Assembly (NCBI GenBank): GCA_026874595.1
Contig: CM049313.1
Location: 65,788,159 to 65,852,158 of the forward strand
Reading direction: 5' to 3'
Origin: Sipunculus nudus
Lineage: Eukaryota; Annelida; Sipuncula; Golfingiida; Sipunculidae
Length of the DNA: 64,000 bases
Shown here: piece by piece, positions 12,550 to 25,269 of the stretch
Position numbering within the stretch: the first letter of the stretch is position 1
Layout of the letters: each line of letters opens with the position of its first letter
Notes under the pieces: generated by a model
What the model saw: only the letters and a program-made list of their open reading frames with translations
Databases searched by the model: none
Told to the model about the DNA's origin: nothing
Position numbers and translations under genes: made by a program

Positions 12550-15500
12550 AAACCTATCAGGAGACACTATTCAAAGGTATTGATCTTGAATCCCGACCAC
12601 TAGTCGAATAATTTCTGAGTTTCGTTATATTTTCATTCATATTTTCCTAATAAGTATATTGATAACTTCATCAGTTTAACTGTTGATATGAAAAGTTTAA
12701 AAGATAGAGTTTGGTGTAATTTAATAGGTTCAGAATAAAACTGCAATTCATTTCTTCCGCTGATGTGTAATATTTGGATATATAACTGATCCGATTTCAT
12801 AATTTTCACAACAAAATGCTAGCACATGACTTAATCCAGCTGCATATCTCTTTTACTCACTGACATACCTGTATGAAAAATCTAAAGTTCCACAGATAAA
12901 GACGGTTTGGAAACATACGTAAAGAAAATACGTGATGAAACGGCTTTCGTAAAAGAAAATACCAAAGACTGAAATACCTTCAACAGCATAGATCTCGTTT
13001 TTTAGAAAATGTGTGAGGGGGTTACCCAGAGTGGTACAGAAGACCCCCCCCCCCAGCAAAGATCTCTTTATGGAATATAATATATAGAAAAGTATATTAT
13101 ATATTTTGTAAATACGAAAGTTATTTTCCTGAATAACACAATTTTTCAACACAACATGTCATAACTGAATCTGATTTGAACACCCAACAACACACTTCAG
13201 GCTAATATTGTGACATATTCACGAACTCCCCCATGTCAGTAGAATAATTCAATGATTATAGAGGTTTATATGAAGAATTTTTAACTAAATGATGGAATTT
13301 ATTCTAAGCAGTTATGTTTAGCAATTATGCTTTCTATTCCCCTGAAACTGAGGTGAACAAAAGGAAGTTTTTCACCGATGCACCCACCAACCCCCACCCC
13401 CCCCCCCCACCCCCCAAAAAATGAAAAGGACATGTCCCCCTATCCTCTTTGAAACAAGACCTCTCTATATGTATTTTTGTAAATTTGAGCAAATCGCCCA
13501 TTGACAATGGTCATTCAAAAAACGTCTATGGATCCTCTTAAATTGCATATTTGATCATTGTAAGTCCCAACGCTTTTGTATACATGTTCTCATATGGTAT
13601 AAGAAATATTTTATTTTCAGTAGAATTACTTTTTTATATAAATTTTACCGATACATTTAACAAAGGCAAAGACCTGCAACAGAAAAACTAGTCGAAAAAC
13701 ACAACTGAGACTTCATACCACATGACGGACGTTTGAAGTAAGTTTGATATTTTAAAATAAAAGTGATGATAAAAATGTCTGAAACCAGAGTCGGAAAAAA
13801 ATAAGGTTTTGTAAAAGCCTACCTGATAAAGGTGAAAACCTCCATCATGCGTTCGTGTCTTCTATCCGTAATGTCTTTCGTGAGTAAAGGTAGCGACAGT
13901 GAACGCTTTAGGGAACTGCGACACAAACTCTCAGGTGGGCAGTTGCTGAAGTAACGGCAACGTTGTGGCTCTTCAGCAACTGTCAGGAGCAGCCCTGATA
14001 GGCTATTTGTGTGCCGTTCATAGGCTGGTGCTTCCCGACCGGCACTATGCCGGCGTATTCCAGCAATCAATGCTGTATTTAAGAGAGCATTTGCTTATTA
14101 AGCTACCCATGCGCTGTGAGCGGCCAAGTCTTCCAGAGTCTAAGTGGGAGCCGGTGTAGCCATCGTAGAACGCGCTGCCGCTATCACGTTCGATCTTGGC
14201 ACGTATTCAGGTAAACCCGTAGGTCTTTCAAGATGACACCGCCCCAAGCGATGCTGGTTTTGGCGCAATAAACATGTGCACATGTAAGCACAATAATCCG
14301 TAAGACTCCAAGGATATATTTTATCACGGGTCTGTTCAAACGTTTTGCAACCTCCCAGTATCGCCCCAGGGTTTAGTGTTGTTAACCCATGACATTCTTT
14401 CGATGAACTGGTGCGTGTTTGGAAGCATATCGCAAACCTTATTAAACTTGGAAGTATTTTGTACCGCGCAATGTGGACTTGTATGTTAAATTAAATATAT
14501 CTCCACTAACCACTGATCCGGTTATCACCAGAACCGGAAACGATCTCTTTCAAACAATGGTATTTAGAACTTTAAGTTATTTTAATGGTTGGATGAGGAC
14601 TGCAGGAGTAAATAAATCTTCGCGCGCCTTTTTATAAGGTTTGAAACTAAACAGCAGCTTTACATCTCACAAGCAATTTCCACGCTTTCTTTTTTTCTTG
14701 TGTAACATAACTAAAACATAAATATTGTATTATATCGAGGCAAATCTGTTTATGCACTGCTTTAAATTACGTAAGTCAGAAAATTGGTTTCTGGCTGGTC
14801 TTTAAACATTCCGTTGTGGAACGTTTTCGCTTTAATAATAATAGAAGGTCTAAAGGCTAATAGTAATTTACACCTACTTCGACCACAATTATTTCTAACA
14901 GGTATTTATGTTTAACATAAACTATTTTAAGACGCAAACTGAGCATTGGAAAACCAAGCATAAGTTCATTTTTTTATTTATTCAATGGTATGAGCCATCT
15001 TTTTTATAACAACTTTAGTCTGTAATTACTATAATTTTGGGTGTAGCTAACAACTAATAACACTTTCATAAATGCTGGATAATCCCGATGGTAATTAAAG
15101 ATATTTACTGAGCCCAAAGTTTAAAATTATGGAAAACAAAAACATTTACAAATGACGAAAATATATATCACATGATCAAACCTGAACCCTAGCAAGCTTA
15201 TCCGTTTACACATGACGGGGTATAGTTAAACAGTTTATGATATTTATGTTTCTGTACAACTAAAAGAAAATGATTATTTAGATAAAATTTACACGGATTT
15301 AGCCAAATCCCTCAAAAGAAACGTAATAGTCCCAAGTGTTTTGCTAATGCTCGCTCTTATCATGTTCATGTTTTCTATACATATTCCTTGCAAGAAATGC
15401 AATACTTTACAAGATTCAGATTCTTTTCACAAATTACATGCCATGTTGTAATTTCACTAATAGGCTAACAATATACCCACAGATGTCGCCTACCACAAAA

Positions 15501-16400
15501 ATGAAGATTGATTTTATAATCTGATTTTGCGGATTAGGACGTGGGCAGGTATATATCAGAATAAAGACTTCTTCTCAGGCATTAAACAGTTCCTCTTGTG
15601 TCCCTTACGTGAGAGATGGTGTCTGTGTTTTACTTTGGTTTTTCTTAGTTCATTCACTTAACACATAAACAAAATGTGTTATTCCGGCATCCAGGCATTC
15701 TAATCGCTCTTCTTTTTTCCCACCAATCATCCACGAAGCAAACAAAACAGTAAAGCTTGCTAAAGCATCACGCTAATCTTGCCTTCTTGTGTTTTATGGT
15801 TTTTATTTATATCTGCACTGAGAAATTACGTTAATACTTTAAAAAAATTATAGTATCGTTCTTCACTGAATGTAATTAATCGAGTTCTTTAAACGACATA
15901 TAAGCTTTGTGTTTCCCTGGGATTCTATGAATTCAATCGATACCTAATTATACAAAACTAAAACGGCCAAAGAGCGCATACCGACGCCAACTCATCGATC
16001 ATTGTTTCATCGATCTGCCCAAAAAAATGAAAATACAATTACCTTAAAATGCGGCCTGTTTCCCTCGTAAGATTTTTTATTCAATTCTACAAATATAAAA
16101 GTGCTTTTTATCTGCACTTTCAAATTGTATGACCGATTTTACCTGAGCTGTGGATACCTGTTGCCAATTAACAATACTATGCCTGCATTTAATTCATTTT
16201 CCATTTAATAAGAAACTGTTGATCTTCATTCTATTTATATCAACGTAAATTAAAATTAAAATTATGAATTAGAACTGCTCCGAGTTTCCAGTTTGTGTTA
16301 AAACCACTCTTATAAACTTAATCAGAGAGTCATAATTATATAACCCTCATGTTAAATGCCTCATCTTTAACAAGTAAACCATCTAAAGATATGGAAGCAA
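12550..16400. other. Unassigned DNA with C-runs
   Basis: Cytosine runs lie at about 13045-13054 and 13388-13420. An open frame on the minus strand (13819-14070) is followed directly by a donor-like CAG/GTAGGC, but nothing in its product is recognisable and the region is not repeat-like. The rest shows no feature I can name. Confidence 0.35.
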
Positions 16401-16404
16401 TTTA

Positions 16405-16876
16405 ACCATATCTTATTTTTAAGAAATGGGGACCTTGCATTAGGTTTATTCATTAATCCTCCTGAGCTGAACCTCTTTTCATAAAGCGAGATTCACGTGG
16501 TTTTTACTGAACACGCACGTGGGTCAGAGCCCCGGTCAAATGTCAGGCCAACCACGCTTAAATCCATCACTGAAAGTAAGGGTTATTCATATGTACAATA
16601 GTCCTTATTCCAGCGACAGGCGAAATACCAATCTTATGTTACAATTGAACCATATCTTATTTTTCCGTAAATGGGGATCTTGTATTATGTTTTGCCATTA
16701 ATCCTCCTGAGTTAAACCCCTTCTTTTCATAAAGCTAGGGTCACGTGTTTTTCACATTTACTGACCACGCACGTTGGTCAGAGCCGTTGTCTAATGTCAG
16801 GCCAAACATGCTTAAATCCGTCATTGAAAGCAAGGGTTATTGATATGCACAATTATCCTTTATTCTGCGCCGGGGG
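16405..16876. repeat. Tandem duplication, about 243-bp unit
   Basis: Copies start at about 16405 and 16648. They share ACCATATCTTATTTTT, ATTAATCCTCCTGAG, TTTTCATAAAGC, CACGCACGT(G/T)GGTCAGAGCC, AATGTCAGGCCAA, CTTAAATCC and AAGGGTTATT in the same order. Confidence 0.85.
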
Positions 16877-16899
16877 CGGCAGCGAGGGCAATCTGGTCT

Positions 16900-18600
16900 G
16901 TGCCTCACACAAATCGTAAAACTAAAGAATAACTCAAAATGATGTTAAAGTTAAATGTTATTTATTTTCATATCGGCGATGTCTCAGAGCTAACAATAAC
17001 CTTTAAAAAAGGTTTGGCACAGTGTCATACGCAACGCTGTACCCACGAACATTGAGAACAAAGGTGGACCGAATTCCTCTTATAAGTGTTCGATTATTCC
17101 TCTACAAAACGTACTACTCTCAATTTCAACATCTCATTTTCTTTGTCTTTTTTTATATTTCTACGTTGAACATAGGATAAGTTACATTTGTTTGTACTTA
17201 AAAATTACAGAATCTCCGACATGGAGTATTTGTATCACTTTATGTCTTATTCAAATTTGAATATTTAGTATATTTAGTGGGTTAACGTATATTTTAAATG
17301 AATGATAATGATGTTTAGGTTTATACGTTTTGAGCATTCATATATTGTTTATAAGCCGTATTCTGGTGGTGGCATATAATATTGCTAATCCATACTATCA
17401 AATAATAAATTGTTTGGTTCATGAAAGAAGGGAAGGTAAATTCGTTTAATCAAAGACCTAGTTATCTGATCAATTAATAAACATATCTCCATTCTCATCG
17501 AAGAAATATATAATTCATCAATAATATTTTACTTAGCATAAGTAAGAAAAGCATGATGTACAGCTCGAATCATAAGATTTACACTTAGAAAGCGCAAACC
17601 TCGGCCAAGGCAGCCTTTACTTCCATATGGCATCGTGAGAAACACAGCATTTTCCCTTTTAAAAAATCCTGTATACAGAAGGTGATCTGATCAGCCCTTA
17701 ACTTTAACCAATGATATGTTGCTTTATTGCCGAGCTAACCTGAAAATTTTATCAAAATCCATTTATAATGTTTTGAGTAAGGTTTCCAACATACAAACAA
17801 ACCAACGCCGGAAGAAAAGGTAACTAGCAAATATAAGAATTATAAAGTATAACGTTACTATATTGTTTATATTTATTTAACCTAAAGTAATTGTAAATAA
17901 AGAACATGCTCAAATACACAGACAAACCGACGGACATATTACAATAAACAGATGTGACTATCAAGAATCAGGGACAATGAACATGACCTTTCTGTAAGAA
18001 ACCTTGACAGACAACCTTCTGTCAGTGCTGGTGGTTGCTGCCGAGGGGCATTAAACAGACTGGTCAGTGATCATACTCTACAAATAAACCGGGTAGACTG
18101 CCCGTGGAAACAGTATCTCTCTACTCGCAGCACTGCGCCCCTAACACAGCGGTTACACACTGCAATCGACCCAGATCCTTTCGTGTAATCGCTGCTTTTT
18201 ATGACAAGGTCCTCTGGGCTGGAACACTCAGATGCACACAGAATCGTAATCAGACTAATGAAAGCACTTTATTGCATTGTGCATCCAGCCATAATTCAAA
18301 ACATGCGACACCCGCTCTCATTGGTTTAAGTAACAAGTGACCCATGGGTCATGACGCTCAGCTGACTGGGAAGAGATCCGAAAACGAAATTTTTATCATC
18401 AGAATGGTAGTATATACCCATTCAACTGAAGCATCAAACAGATTAACCAACAGGCCAAGATTTAGTCTGTATTTATATATCTCAAAAATAGAGAAAAATG
18501 TGTAAACTTTTAAAACTAGAATACGGGTAACCGACAAGTGACTACATGTATCTGTCAAAATCGGATAGTGAGGCATGGATTGAGTGGCAAGGGGAAATAG
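16900..18600. other. Unassigned DNA
   Basis: AT-rich, with no terminal repeats, RNA gene or long open frame recognised. Confidence 0.4.
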
Positions 18601-18610
18601 AGTGAAGTAT

Positions 18611-19457
18611 GTTGCATATTAGCATGGATGTCTGCAGCCTAAATGTTTATGTAGGTTGTGCCACCTACCACAAATCCAGAAAGCTGTCCAAGTTGTATAC
18701 ACCTGCAAAATTTTAGGCAGAAAAGTCAAACCACTACATGTATATGAGCGATTTTTGCCCATGGCAGACAAACAGACAAACACTGTGCAAAAATTTTTGC
18801 AGGTAACCCCTCCAGTTTTGTGTATGATAAAGACCTATGTGAGATCTAAACACATGCACAATTTTTGCCCAATCGGTCAAATGGTTCCTGAGATATGAGC
18901 TTGGATGTGTCCAGCGTTAACTAGAATGTAGGTGGCGCCACCTGTCATAAAATCAAGAAAGCTGTCCACGATGTATAAACCTGCAAAATTTTAGGCAGTT
19001 ATGTCGAACCACTACAGAGAAATGAGTAATTTTAGGCCACGGCAGACTAACAGACAGACGCTGTGCAAACATTGTTACAGGTGGCGCCACAATTTTTTGT
19101 GTATGTTACAGAGCTATCAAAGGGCTACATTTGTATAAATTTTATTTCCTGATCGGTCAAACGGTTCCCGAGATATAAGCTTGGATGTCGTCAGCGTGAA
19201 CGTGAACGTAGGTGGCGCCACCTGTCATAAAATCAAGAAAGCTATCGTGGATGTATACACATGACGAATTTCAGGTGAATTATTCAATTCACTGCAGAGA
19301 TATGAGTGATTTTAACCCAAGGCAGATGAACAGATGGACACTGTGCAAACATGGTTACAGGTGGCGCCATCATTTTTTGTGTATGTTATAAAGCAATCCA
19401 AGGGCTACATTTGTATCAATTTTATTTCCTGATCGGTCAAACGGTTCCCGAGATATG
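18611..19457 (+). repeat. Tandem array 1: three units of about 278 bp
   Basis: Units begin at about 18620, 18898 and 19176 with AGC(A/T)TGGATGT. Each contains the palindromic box GTAGGTGGCGCCACCTGTC or a decayed form, CAAGAAAGCTGTCC, TATAC/TATAAAC plus CTGCAAAATTTTAGGCAG, CACTGTGCAAA and CGGTCAAACGGTTCCCGAGATAT. The first unit is the most diverged. Open frames across the array are by-products of the repeat. Confidence 0.9.
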
Positions 19458-19689
19458 AGGGTTTATGAGTGGAAACAGACCCACAAATGGACACTGGATA
19501 GAGAGGAAAGGTCAGAGGTCAATGCAAATTGGTTAGGCACCAGTTCACATGTGACCCGATAATAGGTGTAAGTTTGGGAAAAATCGGTCCATTAGTCTCC
19601 AAGGAGCTCTCTGGAAACGAACGCCGCCGCGGTGGAGGAACTCGGTCAAAAACATAGTATCCGCAAAACTTCGTTTTGGTGGATACAAA

Positions 19690-21990
19690 AATACAGGTGG
19701 CTCCACCAGTCTGCAGAAACTAATAAAAACACTTAATGGTCAATATCCATGCAAAAAATCATGGTGATCTCTGCATTAGTTGTTCAGATACTTCAGTTTT
19801 TGTATCAAATTGTCCATTATTCTGAGGGATACTTCGGAGTCCTATAGCTTGAAGGATATGGGTTACAGAGACCCTAATTTCAAGTTTCCACAGGCACCTT
19901 TCATGGGCCTCCTTGCATGACAAGAATGAAGATTCTAGGTCCAGTTGTTGCGATTTGTACCCTGTTGACAGATAACCACATCTTTAAAGGTCTCCAAAAA
20001 AAAGAAAAAAATTCGTAAAAATTTGAAAAAAATAGAGGTGGCACACCCAGTCTGCAGAAACTGATGGAACAGCTCATGATCAATATGTATGCCGAAAATC
20101 ATGACCATCAGTGTTGTAGTTATTGAAATACTGCAGTTTTTGTATCAAATTTTCCATTATTCTGGGGGGGGGGGTATTTTGGACCCATACAGCTTAAAGA
20201 ATATGGGTAACAGAGACCTAATTTCAAGTTTCCATGGAGACTTCTCATGGGTCTCCCTGTGTGTCAAGAATGAAGATTCTTGGTCCAGTTTTTATGATTT
20301 GTGCCCTGTTAACAGATGTTCATATCTTTAAAGGTCTCAAAAATACAGAAAAATTTCGTAAAAAAAACCGAACAAATACAGGTGGTGCCACCAGTCTGCA
20401 GAAACTTATGAAACACTCCATGATCAATATCCATGCAAACAATTATGGTTACTTCTGCATTAGTTGTTCAGTTACTTTAGCTTTTGTATCAAATTTTCCA
20501 TTATTCTGAGCTGTACTTTGGAGTGCCATAGCTCAAAGGATATGGGTAACAGAGGCCAAATTTCAGGTTTCCATGGAGACTTATCATGGGTCTCCCTGTG
20601 TGTCAAGAACGAAGATTCTAGGTCCAGTCGTTACGATTTGTACCCTGTTGACAGATAACTACATACTTAAAGGTCTCAAAAATGGAGAAAACAATTCGTG
20701 AACATTGAAAAATACAGGTGGCGCCACCAGTCTGCACAAACTGATGAAACATCTCATGATCAATATGTATGTCGAAAATCATGACCATCAGTGATGTAGT
20801 TAATGAGATATTGAAGTTTTTGTATGAAATTTTTTACTATTCTGGGGGGTAATTTTGGGCCCCATAGCTCGAAGGATATGGGTAACAGAGACCTAATTTC
20901 TGGTTTCCATGGAGACTTTTCATAAGTCTCTCAGTGTGTCGAAAATGAAGATTCTAGGTCCAGTCGTTACGATTTGTGCCACGCTAACAGATGACAGCAT
21001 CCTCAAAGGTCTCAAAAATAAAGGAAAAAATCGTAAAAAATCAAACAGTACAGGTGGCGCCACCAGTCTGCAGGAACTGATCGAACATCTCATGATCAAT
21101 ATGTATGCCAAAAATGAAGACCATCAGTGATGTAGTTATTGAGATATTGAAGTTTTTGTATGAAATTTTTTACTATTCTGGGGGGTATTTTTGGGCCCCA
21201 TAGCTCGAAGGATATAGGTAACAGAGACCTAATTTCTGGTTTCCATGGAGACTTATCATGGGTCCCCCCGTTGTGTCAAGAACGAAGATTCTAGGTCCAG
21301 TCGTTACGATTTGTACCCTGTTGACAGATAACTACATCCTTAAAGGTCTCAAAAATGGAGAAAACAATTCGTGAACATTGAAAAATACAGGTGGTGCCAC
21401 CAGTCTGCACAAACTGATGTAACATCTCATGATCAATATGTATGTCGAAAATCATGACCATCAGTGATGTAGTTAATGAGATATTGAAGTTTTTGTATGA
21501 AATTTTTGACTATTCTGGGGGGTAATTTTGGGCCCCATAGCTCGAAGGATATAGGTAACAGAGACCTAATTTCTGGTTTCCATGGAGACTTTTCATGGAC
21601 CTCTCAGTGTGTCAAGAATTAAGATTCTAAGTCCAGTCTTTATGATTTGTGCCTTGTTAACAGATGTTCACATTTTTAAAGGTCTCCAAAATAGAGAAAA
21701 AAATTCGTAAAAAATCGAAAAATACAGGTGGCGCCACCAGTCTGCAGGAACTGATGTAACATCTCATGATCAATATGTATGCCAAAAATCATGACCATCA
21801 GTCAAGTAGTTAATGAGATATTGAAGTTTTTGTATGAAATTTTTGACTTTTCTGGGGGGTACTTTGGGGCCACATAGCTCGAAGGATATGGGTAACAGAG
21901 ACCTAATTTCATGTTTCCAAGGAGATTTTTTATGGACCTCTCAGAATCCCAAGTTACAAGGTTCTAGGTCCAGCGGTTACGATTTGTGCC
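19690..21990 (+). repeat. Tandem array 2: seven units of about 337 bp
   Basis: Copies of CAGGTGGCGCCACCAGTCTG, or close variants, start at about 19694, 20034, 20379, 20715, 21051, 21388 and 21725, a spacing of 336-345 bp. Each unit also holds CATGATCAATATGTATG, GTTTTTGTAT, TTCTGGGGGG, CATAGCTCGAAGGATAT, TTTCCATGGAGACTT, GATTCTAGGTCCAG and AAAGGTCTC. Units 4 and 6, and units 5 and 7, resemble each other more than their neighbours. The last unit is cut off where the microsatellite begins. Short open frames of up to 106 aa here reflect the repeat only. Confidence 0.93.
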
Positions 21991-21998
21991 TGGTTAAC

Positions 21999-22043
21999 GG
22001 ACGGACAGACGGACAGACGGACAGACGGACAGACGGACGACGG
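21999..22043 (+). repeat. GACG/GACA microsatellite closing the array
   Basis: A run of ACGGACAGACGG units directly follows the last truncated unit and precedes the terminal hairpin. Confidence 0.95.
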
Positions 22044-22062
22044 ACAAAGAGTGATCGCTATA

Positions 22063-22091
22063 GCTCAGATGACTTTCAGTCAGCTGAGCTA
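22063..22091 (+). other. Terminal hairpin of the composite element
   Basis: AGCTCAGATGACT and AGTCAGCTGAGCT are inverted copies with one mismatch and a 3-nt TTC loop, followed by AAAAAGGG. Tandem core, microsatellite, then hairpin and short A-rich end is the layout known for Helentron-associated non-autonomous elements of bivalves. I infer that class; no Rep/helicase coding sequence is present. Confidence 0.6.
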
Positions 22092-22099
22092 AAAAGGGA

Positions 22100-23475
22100 C
22101 ATAAGCTCTCATTGGTCTGATTCTTGGCAATATAATATGCAAGAACGGGTGTAAGCGGGTGATTGAAATTTGGTCTCATTACTAGCCGTGACTACACTAC
22201 TCATCTGGCACATATACTGGTTAGGCTGGTAATCCTAACTTGAGTCGTAATACAAGGTATATGTAGGAATGCTTTGCAACGGTCTTCGATCATATTGCAT
22301 TCCTATCGTGGTAAACAATCCATAATCTTAACAGAAGCTACGAATGATGAATAATCACAAAAGAATACACGTGAACACACAAAACAAACTAAAACTCCGT
22401 CTCTATTGTAAGGAGTCATCTCCTGTATCGCGTACAAAATGGCTCTTTTCATTAACCTGTACTAGCCATGCTTGTATATTCATGCGGTCAGAAATTAAAA
22501 AAAAACATGCACACCTTAAAAATGATTTTTTTTTCTCTCTCTCTGTCTCATATGAGGTGTTGTCAGAAAGAATACTTAATTAAGATAACGATTGGTCTTA
22601 TTTATGTCAAGTGACACTTTTTGGGTATAGATAAACCGATGAGTCTGTCTGCGCCACCTGCTATTTTTATGAAAGTTTTAAGGGAGCATCTTAAGTAAAC
22701 AGGCCTCAAGTATCAGAATATTCTTAATATACTGTTACAATATAGTCACTCATTTTAGCATTATTATTACACATATTCCGCCGCTCCTAAGAATACCTGT
22801 GCACTAAGCATTACATATTCTGATTGATAACGCAGAGCAAATAGTTAAACTCACATAATATTTATTCTTAATTTCGATAACAAAGTTTATTTCTTTCAGA
22901 GTCTATATATGGTTAATTTGCATACAGTGCAAAGCCATTTAACTTAATAAAATAAATGTCAGAGTAACTTATCTCCAATTTTAATCAGTTGACTGTCATG
23001 AAATCAAGCAAAAGAGAGTCCTAAAAGAACTTGGGGTTTTTAGGTTCCAAATAAACATTCTGTTTCAAATTTGGGCTTAATGTTAAGTTTCTTTTTAATA
23101 GAGTATTCATAAATACTACACGTTGCTCTTATATTCATTCGTGCTTTTCAATTCAAAGCATGCTTCTTTTTACTAGTCGAGCTTAATAATTTTGAAGAAA
23201 AATAATAAAAAATTGTGCAATTAGAGTGTGTTTAATAATTAACAGTTAGTTTTGCTTGTTAGGTATACGGGAAGGGAAATTTCTTTTTCTTTTTTGATTA
23301 ACGTAGAATTCTCCGAGATGTTTTCCCGGTATTCACGCACAAATTATATTTAAATATGGAAAATTACTAAGCATGTGTCTTTCAACGATGACACAGTCTA
23401 CATTTAGGTATAATGGAATTTGGTAAACATTTTAAAATACATTTTGAAACTTGTGTTCTCTTTCCTCAACTCATG
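22100..23475. other. Unassigned DNA
   Basis: No recognised feature apart from A/T runs and a short CT run near 22535. Confidence 0.4.
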
Positions 23476-23477
23476 AA

Positions 23478-23479
<2 letters not shown>

Positions 23480-23549
<70 letters not shown>
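23480..23549. repeat. (TA)n microsatellite
   Basis: An uninterrupted TA run of about 70 bp. Confidence 0.98.
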
Positions 23550-23550
<1 letters not shown>

Positions 23551-24595
23551 TCAAAGTGACGACACTCTTGAAGATGGCTTCTTTAAACCTTTATTTTAAT
23601 TATTTATTAACCTTAGTGGCTATCTAATTGAATTAGAACCGAATTGATATTAAACTTAATAGAAAGAACCATTCTTTTTAATATTAGTCTTTGTACTTAT
23701 GGACATGAAACAATTCAATTCTACGTGGATATTGAAGACACACATGTTATTGTGGACACATTATTTATAAGTCTTCTGTTTTAGTTATATAAAACTGCAA
23801 ATAGCTGGAAAAATAATAGAGACCATGTCCGGCATGTAAACATTTCCAAAAAGAAAAATCCCTACTCAGAACAAGGTACGCTCTTTACACGGCGCTTTAA
23901 CTATAGGTCTACTTCCTATATGGTAAGCGCTGTTTGATATGACCTCGTATCCTGAATTGCTACAACAGAGGGGGGCACTGTATTTTTGTCCATTCAGATG
24001 AGGCCTCGGGCTGGAAGACACGGGTAAGCGAAGAATACACGGAGCCAATCATGTTCATTTCGTTTTGAGTGACAGCTCATCGCCCCGGTAACCGTATGAA
24101 AAGGCCACAGGCTCAGAGAGAAATGCCGCAGACGTGGTTTACTTTGGGCCTTGGGCACATAGGATGCCCGGTCGGTGAGCTGTAATTCAAACGAAACGTA
24201 ACAACAAAGGCTGCGTGCACACCTCGCTGGCTGCTTTCAGTTCTGCAGACACCAGACACATGGCTACGCTAACACAGTCTTACTGTCAGAATCGAATCGG
24301 TCGATGATGCGAGAATGCAGAGGGAGCAATTAAAATTCGAACGTAAACTTGTCTTCAAACGGCGCTTTATGCCTGTCTGGTAGTGTGTATTTCTATATGG
24401 GGTCACAAATCTTGAAAAAAATCCGCCTAAAACAAGAACTTTATGTGCTCATGTTTCGAATGTGTTCCCAACGTAGAGGATTATTGAGCTTTATTCTATA
24501 GTCTAGCCAAAACTGTGGTTTATTGCTCTATTCACAATATATATATTTTTCATTTATTCTAAAAGAAAATGGAAGCATAGTTTCAATACACAAAG
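23550..24595. other. Unassigned DNA with a GC-richer patch
   Basis: About 23870-24340 is richer in G and C than its surroundings and has no internal repeat. It contains a CCAAT-type motif near 24044. It could be a conserved regulatory block, but there is no direct evidence. Confidence 0.25.
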
Positions 24596-24600
24596 ACCAT

Positions 24601-24800
24601 CAGAAGCGGATACAGAGGAGGTCCAGATGGTCCGGACCCCCCCCCCCTTCAACCGCGGCAACCTTTTTTTTAAGGGATTCAGACCTAATTTTGTAACCTG
24701 GACAAACAGCCCCCCCCCCCCGCTCCTTCCCGGACCTGGGGACCTTTTTCGGTTTTGCCATTAGTCCTCCTGCTTTTCCTAAATCCTGGATCTTCCCCTG
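24601..24800. mobile_element. Short hAT-like MITE with C-runs
   Basis: The left end CAGAAGCGGATACAGAGG and the reverse complement of the right end, CAGGGGAAGATCCAGGATT, form imperfect inverted repeats of the CAGNGGCGGAYCCAGG type common in hAT elements. Two C-runs (about 24638-24648 and 24711-24721) lie inside. Flanks ACCAT and ACCAC match four of five bases. Confidence 0.5.
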
Positions 24801-24964
24801 ACCACTTCGATTATCTCTGAAAAGCGGATAAATTGCTGCATGTACAGACTGTTTAGCGTTAGTTGACTGATCGTTGAACCTGAGCTGATTGCTTAAGCTG
24901 TGGTTCGTTGCATATGTGCTGAGGTTAAAGGTCACCAGTTAATAAACGCCCCTTCGCAAACTTT

Positions 24965-25105
24965 GGTTCGCCTGACTTTTCTAGAGATGTACTTGTTGAA
25001 TGTGTTTGGATTATTTTGGCGGGCAGGAACATGTTATAAGCACGTGAATATAATCAAAACTAACTGTCTTTGTGCGATGGGATCGACATTGACTGGTCAC
25101 TCTTA
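24965..25105 (+). repeat. Dispersed repeat, copy B (partner near 9575-9705)
   Basis: Contains CTTGTTGAAT, GTTTGGATTATTTT, ACATGTTATAAGCACGTG and TTGTGCGATGGGAT in the same order as the copy near 9.6 kb. Confidence 0.6.
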
Positions 25106-25145
25106 TTTTAGATTCAAGGAATTATATTTAGTAAATCGATATCAG

Positions 25146-25229
25146 CAGGGGCGTAGCAAGGAGGATGGCCCCCCCCCCCCCTTCGCATCCGGTACTTCCC
25201 GTCCTTTCGGAATTTCACTAAATCTAAAA

Positions 25230-25269
<40 letters not shown>

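Noticed and set aside
20089-22154. Several 60-106-aa open frames as genes.
   Set aside because: They lie in the 337-bp tandem array, and their peptides only mirror the repeat.
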